Source: Marinobacter halodurans
GTDB taxonomy: Bacteria > Pseudomonadota > Gammaproteobacteria > Pseudomonadales > Oleiphilaceae
Assembly: GCF_004327985.1 (NCBI RefSeq)
Contig: NZ_SJDL01000016.1
Coordinates: 1 to 64,000, forward strand
Reading direction: 5' to 3'
Length of the DNA: 64,000 bases
Shown: in pieces, positions 52,255 through 63,245 of the stretch
How positions within the stretch are numbered: position 1 is the first letter of the stretch
How the letters are laid out: every line of letters begins with the position of its first letter
Program-made: the position numbers and the translations under genes
The notes under the pieces: model-generated
The model's input: the letters and a program-made list of their open reading frames with translations, nothing else
Told to the model about the DNA's origin: nothing
The model's database searches: none

Positions 52255-52980
52255 TTACTGGGCCTTGGCCATCTGCTCGCTGTGGTACTGCAGGTCCAGG
52301 CGACGGTTGGCGGCGCTGTCCTCCGGGTTGGTCAGCGGTTTGCGGCTGCCCCAGCCCACCACCTCGATGCGGCTCTCGTCGATGCCCTCGCTCTTGAGGA
52401 TCTTGGCGGCACTGTTGGCACGCAGACGGGACAGGAAGGCGTTGTATTCTTCCGGTCCGTGGCTGTCGGTGTGGCCGTTGATGCTGACCGTCACTTCCGG
52501 ATGCGCCTTCATGTAGGCGGCGTGTTGACGCAGGATCGCCTGGTCTTCCTCCGACAGGCGGTGCTTGTCGAAGCCGAAGTGGAACTTCATCTGGTGCGGT
52601 TTGCGCGGGCTCTCGTCCATCGGGTTCACCTGTGAGTCGCTGTTGTGTACCTGGGCCGCACGGGCCATCAGTTCCGGGTTGTCCAGTACGAGAACGGTCA
52701 TATCTTTTTCCTCAGGCGCATCCGCGATGCGGTCATCCGGTTTGGTCTCACTATTGTCGGCTGCGGATTGCGCCGCAATTGGCCGTTGGTCGATGTGTTG
52801 CCGGGTGTCGGCCACCGGCGGCTGGGCGGAGGCGGTTGTGGCCGCGTCGTTTTCCGGCCCGCCGCTGGACGCGCAGCCGCTGATGGCACCGATCAGCAAG
52901 GCGCCCGCGGTAAACCGCCAGCGACCCGCGTCCGATTGAATGCGGACTTTATGGAGGGGATGTGACAAACGCTGTGGCAT
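52255..52980 (-). CDS. OmpA-family peptidoglycan-binding lipoprotein
   Basis: 241 residues. A basic signal peptide is followed by a lipobox-like ISGC. A disordered, Ala/Asp/Gln-rich linker (about 40-115) precedes the OmpA C-terminal domain (about 125-240): KFHFGFDKHRLSEEDQAILRQHAAYM, then VSINGHTDSHGPEEYNAFLSRLRANSAAKIL, and VVGWGSRKP. The TDxxGxxxYNxxLSxxRA pattern binds diaminopimelate in peptidoglycan. Acts as an envelope tether. Gene order and strand are shared with the NlpE-like gene. Confidence 0.9.
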   Translation of the reverse strand: MPQRLSHPLHKVRIQSDAGRWRFTAGALLIGAISGCASSGGPENDAATTASAQPPVADTRQHIDQRPIAAQSAADNSETKPDDRIADAPEEKDMTVLVLDNPELMARAAQVHNSDSQVNPMDESPRKPHQMKFHFGFDKHRLSEEDQAILRQHAAYMKAHPEVTVSINGHTDSHGPEEYNAFLSRLRANSAAKILKSEGIDESRIEVVGWGSRKPLTNPEDSAANRRLDLQYHSEQMAKAQ

Positions 52981-53146
52981 GGAAAACTCCTGATCGTCGG
53001 TTGGGACACTAGGCCCGTTTCTGTCTCTCAGGGTCTATTTCAGCGCGATAATCTGGCACCGCTGTGGTAAAAAGCAGACCGGAACGGATGAAATGTGATG
53101 AAATCGGGCAGGCCCCGCTGCGGCCGTCCGAAGCCATGGACGTACT

Positions 53147-54601
53147 ATGCTGATTATTCCCGTCGAACGCGCCGTGGACTGGCGCCGTCCCCCCTGGATG
53201 ACCCTGGGCATCATGCTCACCTGCCTGCTGGTGTTCCTGTTCTACCAGTCCGGCGACGGGCGCCGGATGGGCGGAGCCGTCGCGCAGTACCTGGATGCCG
53301 ACCTGGATCGGCTGGAAGCACCGGCCTACGAAACCTACCTAGAACGCCGTATCCGGCTGGAGGGCGAGACCGGCCTGACGTCACGGTTGGGGACCGTGAA
53401 GGATCTAATGGCCCAGGACCAGCGTGTCGTCCTGGCCCATGTCCTGCTGATGGACGCGGATTTCTACCACTACCTGCTGCAGCACCAGTCGGTGATCTGG
53501 TCGACGGAGGAGCGCAGTTACTGGTCGCAACACCGGATTCCCATCCAGACCGACTGGGTCAGCCAGACCTCGGCGCTGGCTGCGGGGGTGGTGCCGGCGG
53601 AGCTGTCGCTGGCGGACCTGATCAGCTACCAGTTCCTGCACGGCGGCTGGATGCACATCATCGGTAACCTGCTGGTGCTGTTCATGCTGGGCTTCACGGT
53701 GGAGCGGGCGCTGGGGCCGGTCAAGTTCCTGCTGGCCTACCTGTTCTGCGGCGCTGTGTCGGGGCTGGTCTGGGCCGGGTTCAACTGGGGGCATTACTTA
53801 CCGCTGATCGGTGCCTCGGGCAGTATCGCGGGGCTGATGGGGATGTACGTGGCCCTGTTCGGACGCCAGCGGATCCGCTTCTTCTATTTCGTGGGGGTCT
53901 ACTTCGACTACTTCCGGGCGCCGGCGTTGGCCCTGCTGCCGGTCTGGATCGGCAAGGAAATCTACGATCACTTCTTCGCCGGGGCCACCGGCGTGGCCTA
54001 CATCGCCCACGCGGGCGGTCTGGCCGTGGGGGCTGGCCTGGTGTGGCTGCTGGGACGCAGCTGGCTGCAGCCGCGCGAGACCTTCTTCGAACCGGAAGAG
54101 GACGAACAGGAAGAGCGTTTCCGCAGCGCCTACAGCCAGGCGATGGGGCGGATCGGCGCGCTGGATTTCGAACAGGCCCGACTGCAGTTCGAGGCCCTGT
54201 GGAAGCGGTATCCGCAGCGGCTGGTCCTGCTCGAACACCTGTACCAGCTGGCCAAGCTGCGGCCCGACAGCGAAGCCTACCGCGACCGGGCCCGGGAGCT
54301 GATGCAGGTGACCCAGGCCCAGCACCAGCCGGAACGGATGCTGGCGGTCTGGCAGGAATACCAGGGCAAGGGGCAGCCGCATCACCCGTTATCGGCTGAA
54401 GACCACAACCGGGTTTTCTTCGCCGGCCTGCGCAGCGGCGACCTGAAAACGGCGGAACGGGTCTTCGAGCGCCTGCGGGCGACCGGAGACCGGACGCTGG
54501 CGGAGGAAGCCTGCCGCCTGCTGGCGGCGGAGTTCGAGAAACGGCAGATGACGCCCAAGGCCCGTCACTACCGCGACCTTCTGGGGCGGTTGGGGGCCTA
54601 G
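53147..54601 (+). CDS. Rhomboid intramembrane protease with C-terminal helical repeats
   Basis: 484 residues. About six membrane helices occupy residues 15-300. The catalytic serine is Ser224 in GASGS, and the catalytic histidine is His288 in AHAGG. The conserved rhomboid motif LHGGWMHIIGNLLVL is at about 164-178. The soluble C-terminal ~170 residues (from about 310) are helical repeats (TPR-like). A large insert follows helix 1 (about 35-155). It cuts membrane helices; the substrate is unknown. The TPR-like tail may recruit it. Confidence 0.9.
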   Translation: MLIIPVERAVDWRRPPWMTLGIMLTCLLVFLFYQSGDGRRMGGAVAQYLDADLDRLEAPAYETYLERRIRLEGETGLTSRLGTVKDLMAQDQRVVLAHVLLMDADFYHYLLQHQSVIWSTEERSYWSQHRIPIQTDWVSQTSALAAGVVPAELSLADLISYQFLHGGWMHIIGNLLVLFMLGFTVERALGPVKFLLAYLFCGAVSGLVWAGFNWGHYLPLIGASGSIAGLMGMYVALFGRQRIRFFYFVGVYFDYFRAPALALLPVWIGKEIYDHFFAGATGVAYIAHAGGLAVGAGLVWLLGRSWLQPRETFFEPEEDEQEERFRSAYSQAMGRIGALDFEQARLQFEALWKRYPQRLVLLEHLYQLAKLRPDSEAYRDRARELMQVTQAQHQPERMLAVWQEYQGKGQPHHPLSAEDHNRVFFAGLRSGDLKTAERVFERLRATGDRTLAEEACRLLAAEFEKRQMTPKARHYRDLLGRLGA

Positions 54602-54669
54602 TCGGCCCAAACCGTACGGTCCACGCCGAGGCGGCAGCAAAAGCCTCGCCAGCGGCGGCCCGTATCGTA

Positions 54670-54830
54670 GGTTGGACTGACGGAGGAAGCCCAACAAACC
54701 GGGTTTGCGGCCAATCTCATCCAATCCAATGGTCACAGCCGGTTTTGGGGAACCCATACTCCAAGCATGCCCGCGATAACGGGAACGTCCGGTGCCCGCT
54801 CATTGTTGGGCTTCCTGCGTCAGCCCAACC
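54670..54830. repeat. MITE-like element with 27-bp imperfect inverted repeats
   Basis: The left arm 54670-54696 (GGTTGGACTGACGGAGGAAG then CCCAACA) and the right arm 54804-54830 are near-perfect inverted repeats (differences at two positions) around a 107-base core. The arm sequence (GGTTGGGCTGAxGxAxGAAGCCCAACA) is a dispersed repeat common in gammaproteobacterial genomes. It lies between convergent genes and is probably non-coding. Confidence 0.8.
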
Positions 54831-54859
54831 GACGTCCTGGGGGAAATGGCGCAGTGGCC

Positions 54860-56302
54860 TTATTCTGCCCCGAACTGTGCTGCCGGCCCGCGCAGGGGCT
54901 GCTGGTTGCGCGCCTGCTCCAGGTAGGTGGCGATCGACGCGTGCAGGCTGTGGCCGGTGCAGCGTTTCTGGATGAAGGTGAGGAAGGCGGTGGCCTTTTC
55001 CCATTGGCCCAGTTGGGCCAGGGACTGTGCCACCAACAGATAGGCCGGTGCCAAGGCTTCGCTGTCCGGAAAACGCTTGTGGAAGTCCTGCAGCACACGC
55101 AACACCTCACGATGCTGGCCGTAATGGTTCAGTACCCGGGCACAGGCCACCGCCAGGGCCGGATCATCCAGCCGGAAACCCGGTTCCACCTTTTCCAGCC
55201 GCTGGAGGAAGTCGGCCAAGCCCTCAGCATCGCGCTGGTCGGCCAGCCACTGCAACAGCCTTGGATGGGCTTGGTAGAGCTCGCGGTCATCGTTCATGGC
55301 CACCAGCAGCCGGTAGAGCTGGCCCAGGCGCTGGGGATGGTTCGGGTCACTCTTGAGGCCGGACTTGATCAGACTCAGCGCCCGCTCGTAGTTACCGTCC
55401 TTGAGGTTCATGTCGATGTCGGCGTCGATCCGCAGCGAGCGGTCCGGTTCCCGGCGCAGGACCTCGTCGTCCTGCAGGTCACTGGCGAAGCCCAGCTCCT
55501 CCTGGTACTGGAACAGCAGGTAACCCATCATGTGGAAGAAAATCAGCATGAAGGTACTGCCGATAAAGCCGGACAGGGGCTGGGCCACCATCGGCGAGAG
55601 ATGATTCATCGCGAATTCCTGGATCGCGCCGCTGGCGAGCATCATCAGGACCAGATGCCCGTATAGAACGAAGTACGGCCAGCCGATCCGGGAGATCAGT
55701 GAAATCAGATGGGCCGGATTCACCGCCGGCCCGAGGGACTGCTCCATACCCAGGATCATGATGCTGGCCGGCAGTACCAGAATCACGAAGGCCAGAGCAA
55801 CCAGCCACAGCGCCCAGCCGCCCACCATGCCAGCGCTATACAACAGCCCGCCGATCAGGAAAAACACCACCACTTGCAGCAGCACGACGATGAATCCGGA
55901 ACCGGTGAAGGCGGTCGCCAGCGGTGGTGGCGTCATATGGCCTTCGGCCGTGTGCCGGATCACAGCGTAGGTGTATTTGAGCAGGGCTAGCAGCAATATC
56001 AACCAGACCGCAAAGCCGACCAGGTTGCGATCCAGCAGCAGCGGCACGAACGTACAGATGCCCACCACCATTAGCGGATCGGAATGGAACGGGTAGCGGA
56101 AAAAGGCGGGAATCCGGTTCCAGAACGGTTCCACCTGCGTCGCTGCGCCCAGGTAACGCATCACCTGGCCGCAATGGGGGCAGGTCCCGTGCCGGCGATG
56201 GGTATCGGCGTCGGGCATGCACGCCAGGCAGTAGTCCTGCTGGCAGCCGTTGCAGTGCCACTTGGCGGCGGTGTTGGGATGGTAATGACAGTAGTGTTTC
56301 AC
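54860..56302 (-). CDS. Membrane protein with zinc-ribbon-like N-terminus and TPR-like C-terminus
   Basis: 480 residues. It opens MKHYCHYHPNTAAKWHCNGC and continues with CLACMPD...CPHCGQ, a B-box/zinc-ribbon-like cysteine cluster (about 5-47). Residues ~70-280 have about five to six membrane helices (IVVLLQVVVFFLIGGLLYSAG, WALWLVALAFVILVLPASIMIL and others). The C-terminal 200 residues are helical repeats (LGQLYRLLVAMNDD, VLRVLQDFHKRFPDSEALAP). Function unknown. It is the rhomboid gene's convergent neighbour across the MITE-like repeat. Confidence 0.7.
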   Translation of the reverse strand: MKHYCHYHPNTAAKWHCNGCQQDYCLACMPDADTHRRHGTCPHCGQVMRYLGAATQVEPFWNRIPAFFRYPFHSDPLMVVGICTFVPLLLDRNLVGFAVWLILLLALLKYTYAVIRHTAEGHMTPPPLATAFTGSGFIVVLLQVVVFFLIGGLLYSAGMVGGWALWLVALAFVILVLPASIMILGMEQSLGPAVNPAHLISLISRIGWPYFVLYGHLVLMMLASGAIQEFAMNHLSPMVAQPLSGFIGSTFMLIFFHMMGYLLFQYQEELGFASDLQDDEVLRREPDRSLRIDADIDMNLKDGNYERALSLIKSGLKSDPNHPQRLGQLYRLLVAMNDDRELYQAHPRLLQWLADQRDAEGLADFLQRLEKVEPGFRLDDPALAVACARVLNHYGQHREVLRVLQDFHKRFPDSEALAPAYLLVAQSLAQLGQWEKATAFLTFIQKRCTGHSLHASIATYLEQARNQQPLRGPAAQFGAE

Positions 56303-56504
56303 GTCGCGCTGCTAACTGGTTGATCTGGCCGACAATCATGGCAGATGCCGGAGGACCTCACCAGCACCCGCAGTGGCCGGGATGTTGGCTTTTCGTAAAA
56401 ATGCGGACGCGACCGGAGACGTCGTTCCGTTAGAATACAGGGACAGACGACACATTCTTGCCCGACCGGTACATGCAGGCCGCGCCGGGCGCGGGAGGCA
56501 CTAT

Positions 56505-58331
56505 TTGACCCGATACCAACCCGATCTCCGGTCCGTGGCGGCCGCGACGGGCCCTCGAGAAGCCTACACCTGGCGCCAGATCGCCCGCTTCGCCCTGACC
56601 CACCGGCGCCGCCTGGTGCGGGCCAACATCATTGCCGTGCTGGCGACATTGGTCAGTGTGCCTTTGCCCCTGTTGCTGCCGGTGCTGGTGGACGAGGTGC
56701 TGCTGGACAAGCCGGGCCCGGTGTTGCCGGCGATGAACGCGGTGCTGCCGGAAAGCTGGCAGGCGCCGGTGGTCTACATCGCCGTGATGGTCCTGCTGGC
56801 GTTCCTGATGCGGATGATGGCGCTGGCCTTCAACGTGGCCCAGTCCCGGGAGTTTTCCATCATTTCCAAGGACGTGGTATTCCGCATCCGCGAGCGCCTG
56901 CTGGGCCGGTTGGGGCGCATTGCCATGTCGGAGTATGAAACCCTGGGCTCCGGCGCCGTGACCGCGCATTTCATCACCGATCTGGACACCATCGACAAGT
57001 TCCTGGGCACGACCATCAGCCGCTTCCTGGTGGCCAGCCTGACGGTACTGGGCACCGCGGGTGTGCTGCTCTGGGTGCACTGGGAGCTGGGCCTGCTGAT
57101 CCTGCTGTTCAACCCGCTGGTGATCTTCTGCACCATGCTCATCGGCAAGCGGGTGAAGGAGCTCAAGCGGCGGGAGAATAGCGCCTACGAGGTATTCCAG
57201 GGCGACCTGACTGAAACCCTGGACGCCATCCACCAGTTGCGTGCGGCCAACCGTGAGGGGCACTACCTGCGGCACCTGATCGACCGGGCCCGGGGCGTGC
57301 GGGATCACGCCGTGCAATTCGAATGGCGCAGCGATGCGGCCACCCGCGCCAGTTTCACCCTGTTCCAGTTCGGCGTGGACAGCTTTCGCGCCGCCGCCAT
57401 GATCACCGTGCTGCTGAGCGATCTGAGCATCGGCATGATGTTCGCCATTTTCGGCTACCTGTGGTTCATGCTGACGCCGGTGCAGGAGATGCTGAACATG
57501 CAGTACGCCTACTACGCGGCCAACGCGGCCCTGGCGCGGATCAATCGCCTGCTGCAGTTGAAGGAGGAACCGCGCTATCCGGCGCTGGAGAATCCGTTCC
57601 GGAACCGCCACACCGTCAGCCTGACCCTGCGTGACGTCTCGTTCCGCTACGGCGAGGAAGACGTGTTGCGCCACATCAACCTGGACGTGGCACCCGGCGA
57701 GAAAGTGGCCATCGTCGGCGCCAGCGGTGGCGGCAAGTCCACCCTGGTGCAGGTGATCCTGGGCATGTACACACCCAGCCGGGGCGAGATCCTGATCGGT
57801 GGCGTGCCGGTCCAGCGCATCGGCCTGGAGTGCCTGCGCGAGCATGTGGCGACGGTGCTCCAGCATCCGGCGCTGTTCAACGACACCGTGCGCCAGAACC
57901 TGACCATGGGCCGCGAACACAGCGATGAGGCACTCTGGCATGCCCTGCGGATTGCCCAACTGGACCACACCGTCGAGGCGATGGAGAACGGTCTGGAAAC
58001 CCGCATCGGTCGCCAGGGTGTACGCCTGTCCGGAGGTCAGCGCCAGCGGCTGGCGATTGCCCGCATGGTGTTGTCGGATCCGTCGGTGGTGATCCTCGAC
58101 GAGGCCACCTCGGCGCTGGATGCGGAAACCGAGTACCAGCTGCACCAGGCCTTGGAAGACTTCCTGAAACAGCGCACCACCCTGATCATCGCCCACCGCC
58201 TCAGTGCCGTGAAGCAGGCGGACCGGGCCTACGTGTTCGAGGACGGACGCATCATCGAGGAAGGTCACCACGACGAACTGATCGCCCGGCAGGGGCTCTA
58301 CGCCCAGCTCTACGGTGACCGCCAGCACTGA
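56505..58331 (+). CDS. ABC exporter (membrane plus ATPase half-transporter)
   Basis: 608 residues if the TTG at 56505 is used, which has GGGAGG six bases upstream; the frame is open to 56373 but that segment has no hydrophobic or family resemblance. A six-helix membrane domain (about 35-325) is followed by an ABC ATPase: Walker A GASGGGKST, Q-loop VLQHPALFN, signature LSGGQRQR, Walker B VVILDEATSALD and the H-loop IAHRLS. It resembles lipid/multidrug exporters of the MsbA type; the substrate is unknown. Confidence 0.88.
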   Translation: MTRYQPDLRSVAAATGPREAYTWRQIARFALTHRRRLVRANIIAVLATLVSVPLPLLLPVLVDEVLLDKPGPVLPAMNAVLPESWQAPVVYIAVMVLLAFLMRMMALAFNVAQSREFSIISKDVVFRIRERLLGRLGRIAMSEYETLGSGAVTAHFITDLDTIDKFLGTTISRFLVASLTVLGTAGVLLWVHWELGLLILLFNPLVIFCTMLIGKRVKELKRRENSAYEVFQGDLTETLDAIHQLRAANREGHYLRHLIDRARGVRDHAVQFEWRSDAATRASFTLFQFGVDSFRAAAMITVLLSDLSIGMMFAIFGYLWFMLTPVQEMLNMQYAYYAANAALARINRLLQLKEEPRYPALENPFRNRHTVSLTLRDVSFRYGEEDVLRHINLDVAPGEKVAIVGASGGGKSTLVQVILGMYTPSRGEILIGGVPVQRIGLECLREHVATVLQHPALFNDTVRQNLTMGREHSDEALWHALRIAQLDHTVEAMENGLETRIGRQGVRLSGGQRQRLAIARMVLSDPSVVILDEATSALDAETEYQLHQALEDFLKQRTTLIIAHRLSAVKQADRAYVFEDGRIIEEGHHDELIARQGLYAQLYGDRQH

Positions 58332-58536
58332 CAGGTGTGCCTGATGGCATTCACCGCGGTTATGTTGAATATTCATATGGCCGCGGTTGAAGTCGCCAAA
58401 ATCAATGCGATAGTAAGGAGTAACTGTTCAAACGGGAATTTCTGGCCCAGGCTGGAGGTCCCACTATCCTGATGAGAGGCCGAATCCCCATCACGCCCTT
58501 TGACACTTCGAATACGATAAGGAAAGGAGGCGTTAC

Positions 58537-61305
<2,769 letters not shown>

Positions 61306-61329
61306 CGCGTTCTGTCGTCGGAAACGACC

Positions 61330-61358
61330 CGTCCTGGTTCGGCCAGGGCGGTTTTTTT
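61330..61358 (+). terminator. Rho-independent terminator after acnA
   Basis: CGTCCTGG (61330-61337), five-base loop, CCAGGGCG (61343-61350) and seven consecutive Ts, 24 bases after the stop codon. One G-T pair in the stem. Confidence 0.85.
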
Positions 61359-61418
61359 GTGGGCGGAATTCGGTACGCCACGGATTAAAGTCCCGTAAAT
61401 ATCGGCCTTCCCGACAGT

Positions 61419-61446
61419 TTGTTTCTGTGGGATGGCCGACTATAGT
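61419..61446 (+). promoter_or_regulatory. Possible sigma-70 promoter for the cyclase-HDOD operon
   Basis: TTGTTT (61419-61424), 16-base spacer and TATAGT (61441-61446), about 100 bases upstream of the Hpt-REC-REC-GGDEF gene. Confidence 0.35.
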
Positions 61447-61547
61447 GAGGATGAAAGCGTTCCCGCAGCCGTCGTTGCGGGATCCGGGGTTCCTGACGAG
61501 CCTCTGGGCGCCGGCAGCGATTCCGGACCGCCCAGGGGCTTTCTAAC

Positions 61548-63245
61548 TTGGATGGCGATATTTTGAGTGCTCCCGATGTACAAGGCCGGTTGCAGGCGCT
61601 GAAAACCCGGTTTGCGGCGCGGGTGAAGGGCGAGCTTGAAGAGCTGCAGCGTTTGCTCTCGCCTCGCCAGGCCGACGCCGCGGGCATCCAGCGGGCCCGG
61701 GAAGCGTACGAGATCCTGCATCGCATCGCCGGTGGCGCGGGAACGTTTGGCCTGCGGGCGTTGGGGGACGAGGCCCGTGACCTGGAGGGCCGCCTGCAGC
61801 CGCTGGTTGAGGCCGATATCGCCAGTCCCGGCTTGTCGGACCGGCTCCGGCAGACGCTGGACGATGCCTTCCTGGCGCGCATCCACGGCCTCGGGGACTT
61901 CCTGGAGAGCGCCTCGCCGCTGGCGGCGGTGGATCCGCGCGAGCCCTACCTGCCGGATGATGACGACGAACCGGTCGCTACCGATATTCCCCAGGTCAGC
62001 CCGACCCGCGTCATCCTGGCCGATCCCGATGTGGCGCAGGCCTCGCCGCTGGCTTCCCGGTTACAGGAGCACGGCTACCACGTGCAGTGGGTGCAGAATC
62101 CGGTGGAGATCCAGGCCATCCGCGCGGGACTGCCGGAGGATGTGCCGGTCGCCGTGGTGGCCGACGCGACGCTGCAGGCTCAACTGGACGATCTGGAACT
62201 GACCGGATCGCCCAACATCCTGCCGGTGATCTACCTGGCCGGCAGCGATTCCTTCGAGTTGCGCTACCGGCTGGCGGAGAGCGGCGCTGGCGGACTCTTT
62301 CTCCGGCCGGTGGATATCCCGTCGCTGGTGGACCGGATTGAGGCTGCGCTCAGTGAATACCAGTCCGCCCGGCGCAGCCGCGTGATGCTGGTGGACGACG
62401 ACCGTGCCCGGGTGATGCATGCCCAGGCGGTGTTGGCCTCTGCCGGCATGGATGTGCGGGTGGTCGTCGAGCCCGCGGAGATACTGGCGCAGTTGCCCGC
62501 CTTTCGCCCCGATGTGCTGTTGCTGGAGCACCGGGTTGGGCCCTGCAGTGGCCCGGTATTGGCCCGCATGGTGCGGTTGCAGCCGGAATGGCGGGACATG
62601 CCGGTGGTTTTCCTCACGGCCGGCCCCGGCGACATCGATCAGGACGCCCTGGACACCGAGGACGTGTTGACCGGCCCGTTGACCGACCGTTCGCTGATCG
62701 CGGCGGTGCGCTCACGTTGCTACCGGGCGCGGCAGCTGTCCCGGCAGCTTTCCCGGGACCGGCTGTCAGGCACCCTGGTGGCCTCGCGTATCCGCCAGGC
62801 CGTGGCCCGCGAGCACGCCCAGGTTCGCCGGCATGGTCGCCGCTCGGTGGTGGCGATCCTCGATCTGGACGATTTCCGCCAGCTCAACCGCGACTATGGC
62901 CATGCGGCCGGCGACACGGTCATCCGCAGCCTCGCGGACGTGCTGCGCCAGCGCCTGCGCAGTTCCGACCTGATCGGACGGTACGGCGGTGAGGAATTCG
63001 TCGTCTTGCTGCCGGATTGTACCGACGAGCAGGCCCGGGGCGTCTTCGAGGCGATATGCCGGCAATTCGCCGGGCTGGCTTTCCAGTCAGGAATCCGCGC
63101 CTTCCATGCCACGCTCAGCGTTGGTCTGGCCGAACTGGGCGCCTTTCCCAGTGCGGATGCCGCCCTTGCGGCCGCGGACGATGCCCTGGCGGAGCGTAAA
63201 CAGGAGGATCGGGAAAGCGTTGGCGTCTGGCGGGCGGATGAGTGA
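61548..63245 (+). CDS. Hpt-REC-REC-GGDEF diguanylate cyclase
   Basis: 565 residues; TTG 61548 is used, though TTG 61563 is possible and neither has a strong ribosome site. Order: an Hpt domain with phosphorylatable His58 in EILHRIAGGAGTFGLRAL; a receiver (about 145-265, with ADPDVAQ at the start but a weak phosphoacceptor); a second receiver (about 275-395, MLVDDDRARVMHA, with the Asp position in DVLLLEHR replaced by Glu); and a GGDEF domain (about 405-560) with GGEEF at 480-484 and an RxxD inhibitory site (RSSD) five residues earlier. It makes cyclic di-GMP under phosphorelay control. The Hpt domain suggests input from a hybrid kinase elsewhere. Confidence 0.88.
   Translation: MDGDILSAPDVQGRLQALKTRFAARVKGELEELQRLLSPRQADAAGIQRAREAYEILHRIAGGAGTFGLRALGDEARDLEGRLQPLVEADIASPGLSDRLRQTLDDAFLARIHGLGDFLESASPLAAVDPREPYLPDDDDEPVATDIPQVSPTRVILADPDVAQASPLASRLQEHGYHVQWVQNPVEIQAIRAGLPEDVPVAVVADATLQAQLDDLELTGSPNILPVIYLAGSDSFELRYRLAESGAGGLFLRPVDIPSLVDRIEAALSEYQSARRSRVMLVDDDRARVMHAQAVLASAGMDVRVVVEPAEILAQLPAFRPDVLLLEHRVGPCSGPVLARMVRLQPEWRDMPVVFLTAGPGDIDQDALDTEDVLTGPLTDRSLIAAVRSRCYRARQLSRQLSRDRLSGTLVASRIRQAVAREHAQVRRHGRRSVVAILDLDDFRQLNRDYGHAAGDTVIRSLADVLRQRLRSSDLIGRYGGEEFVVLLPDCTDEQARGVFEAICRQFAGLAFQSGIRAFHATLSVGLAELGAFPSADAALAAADDALAERKQEDRESVGVWRADE

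Noticed and set aside
56430-58376. A 648-residue open frame on the minus strand
   Set aside because: Antisense to the ABC exporter, His/Gln/Arg-rich, no family match; an artefact of high GC.
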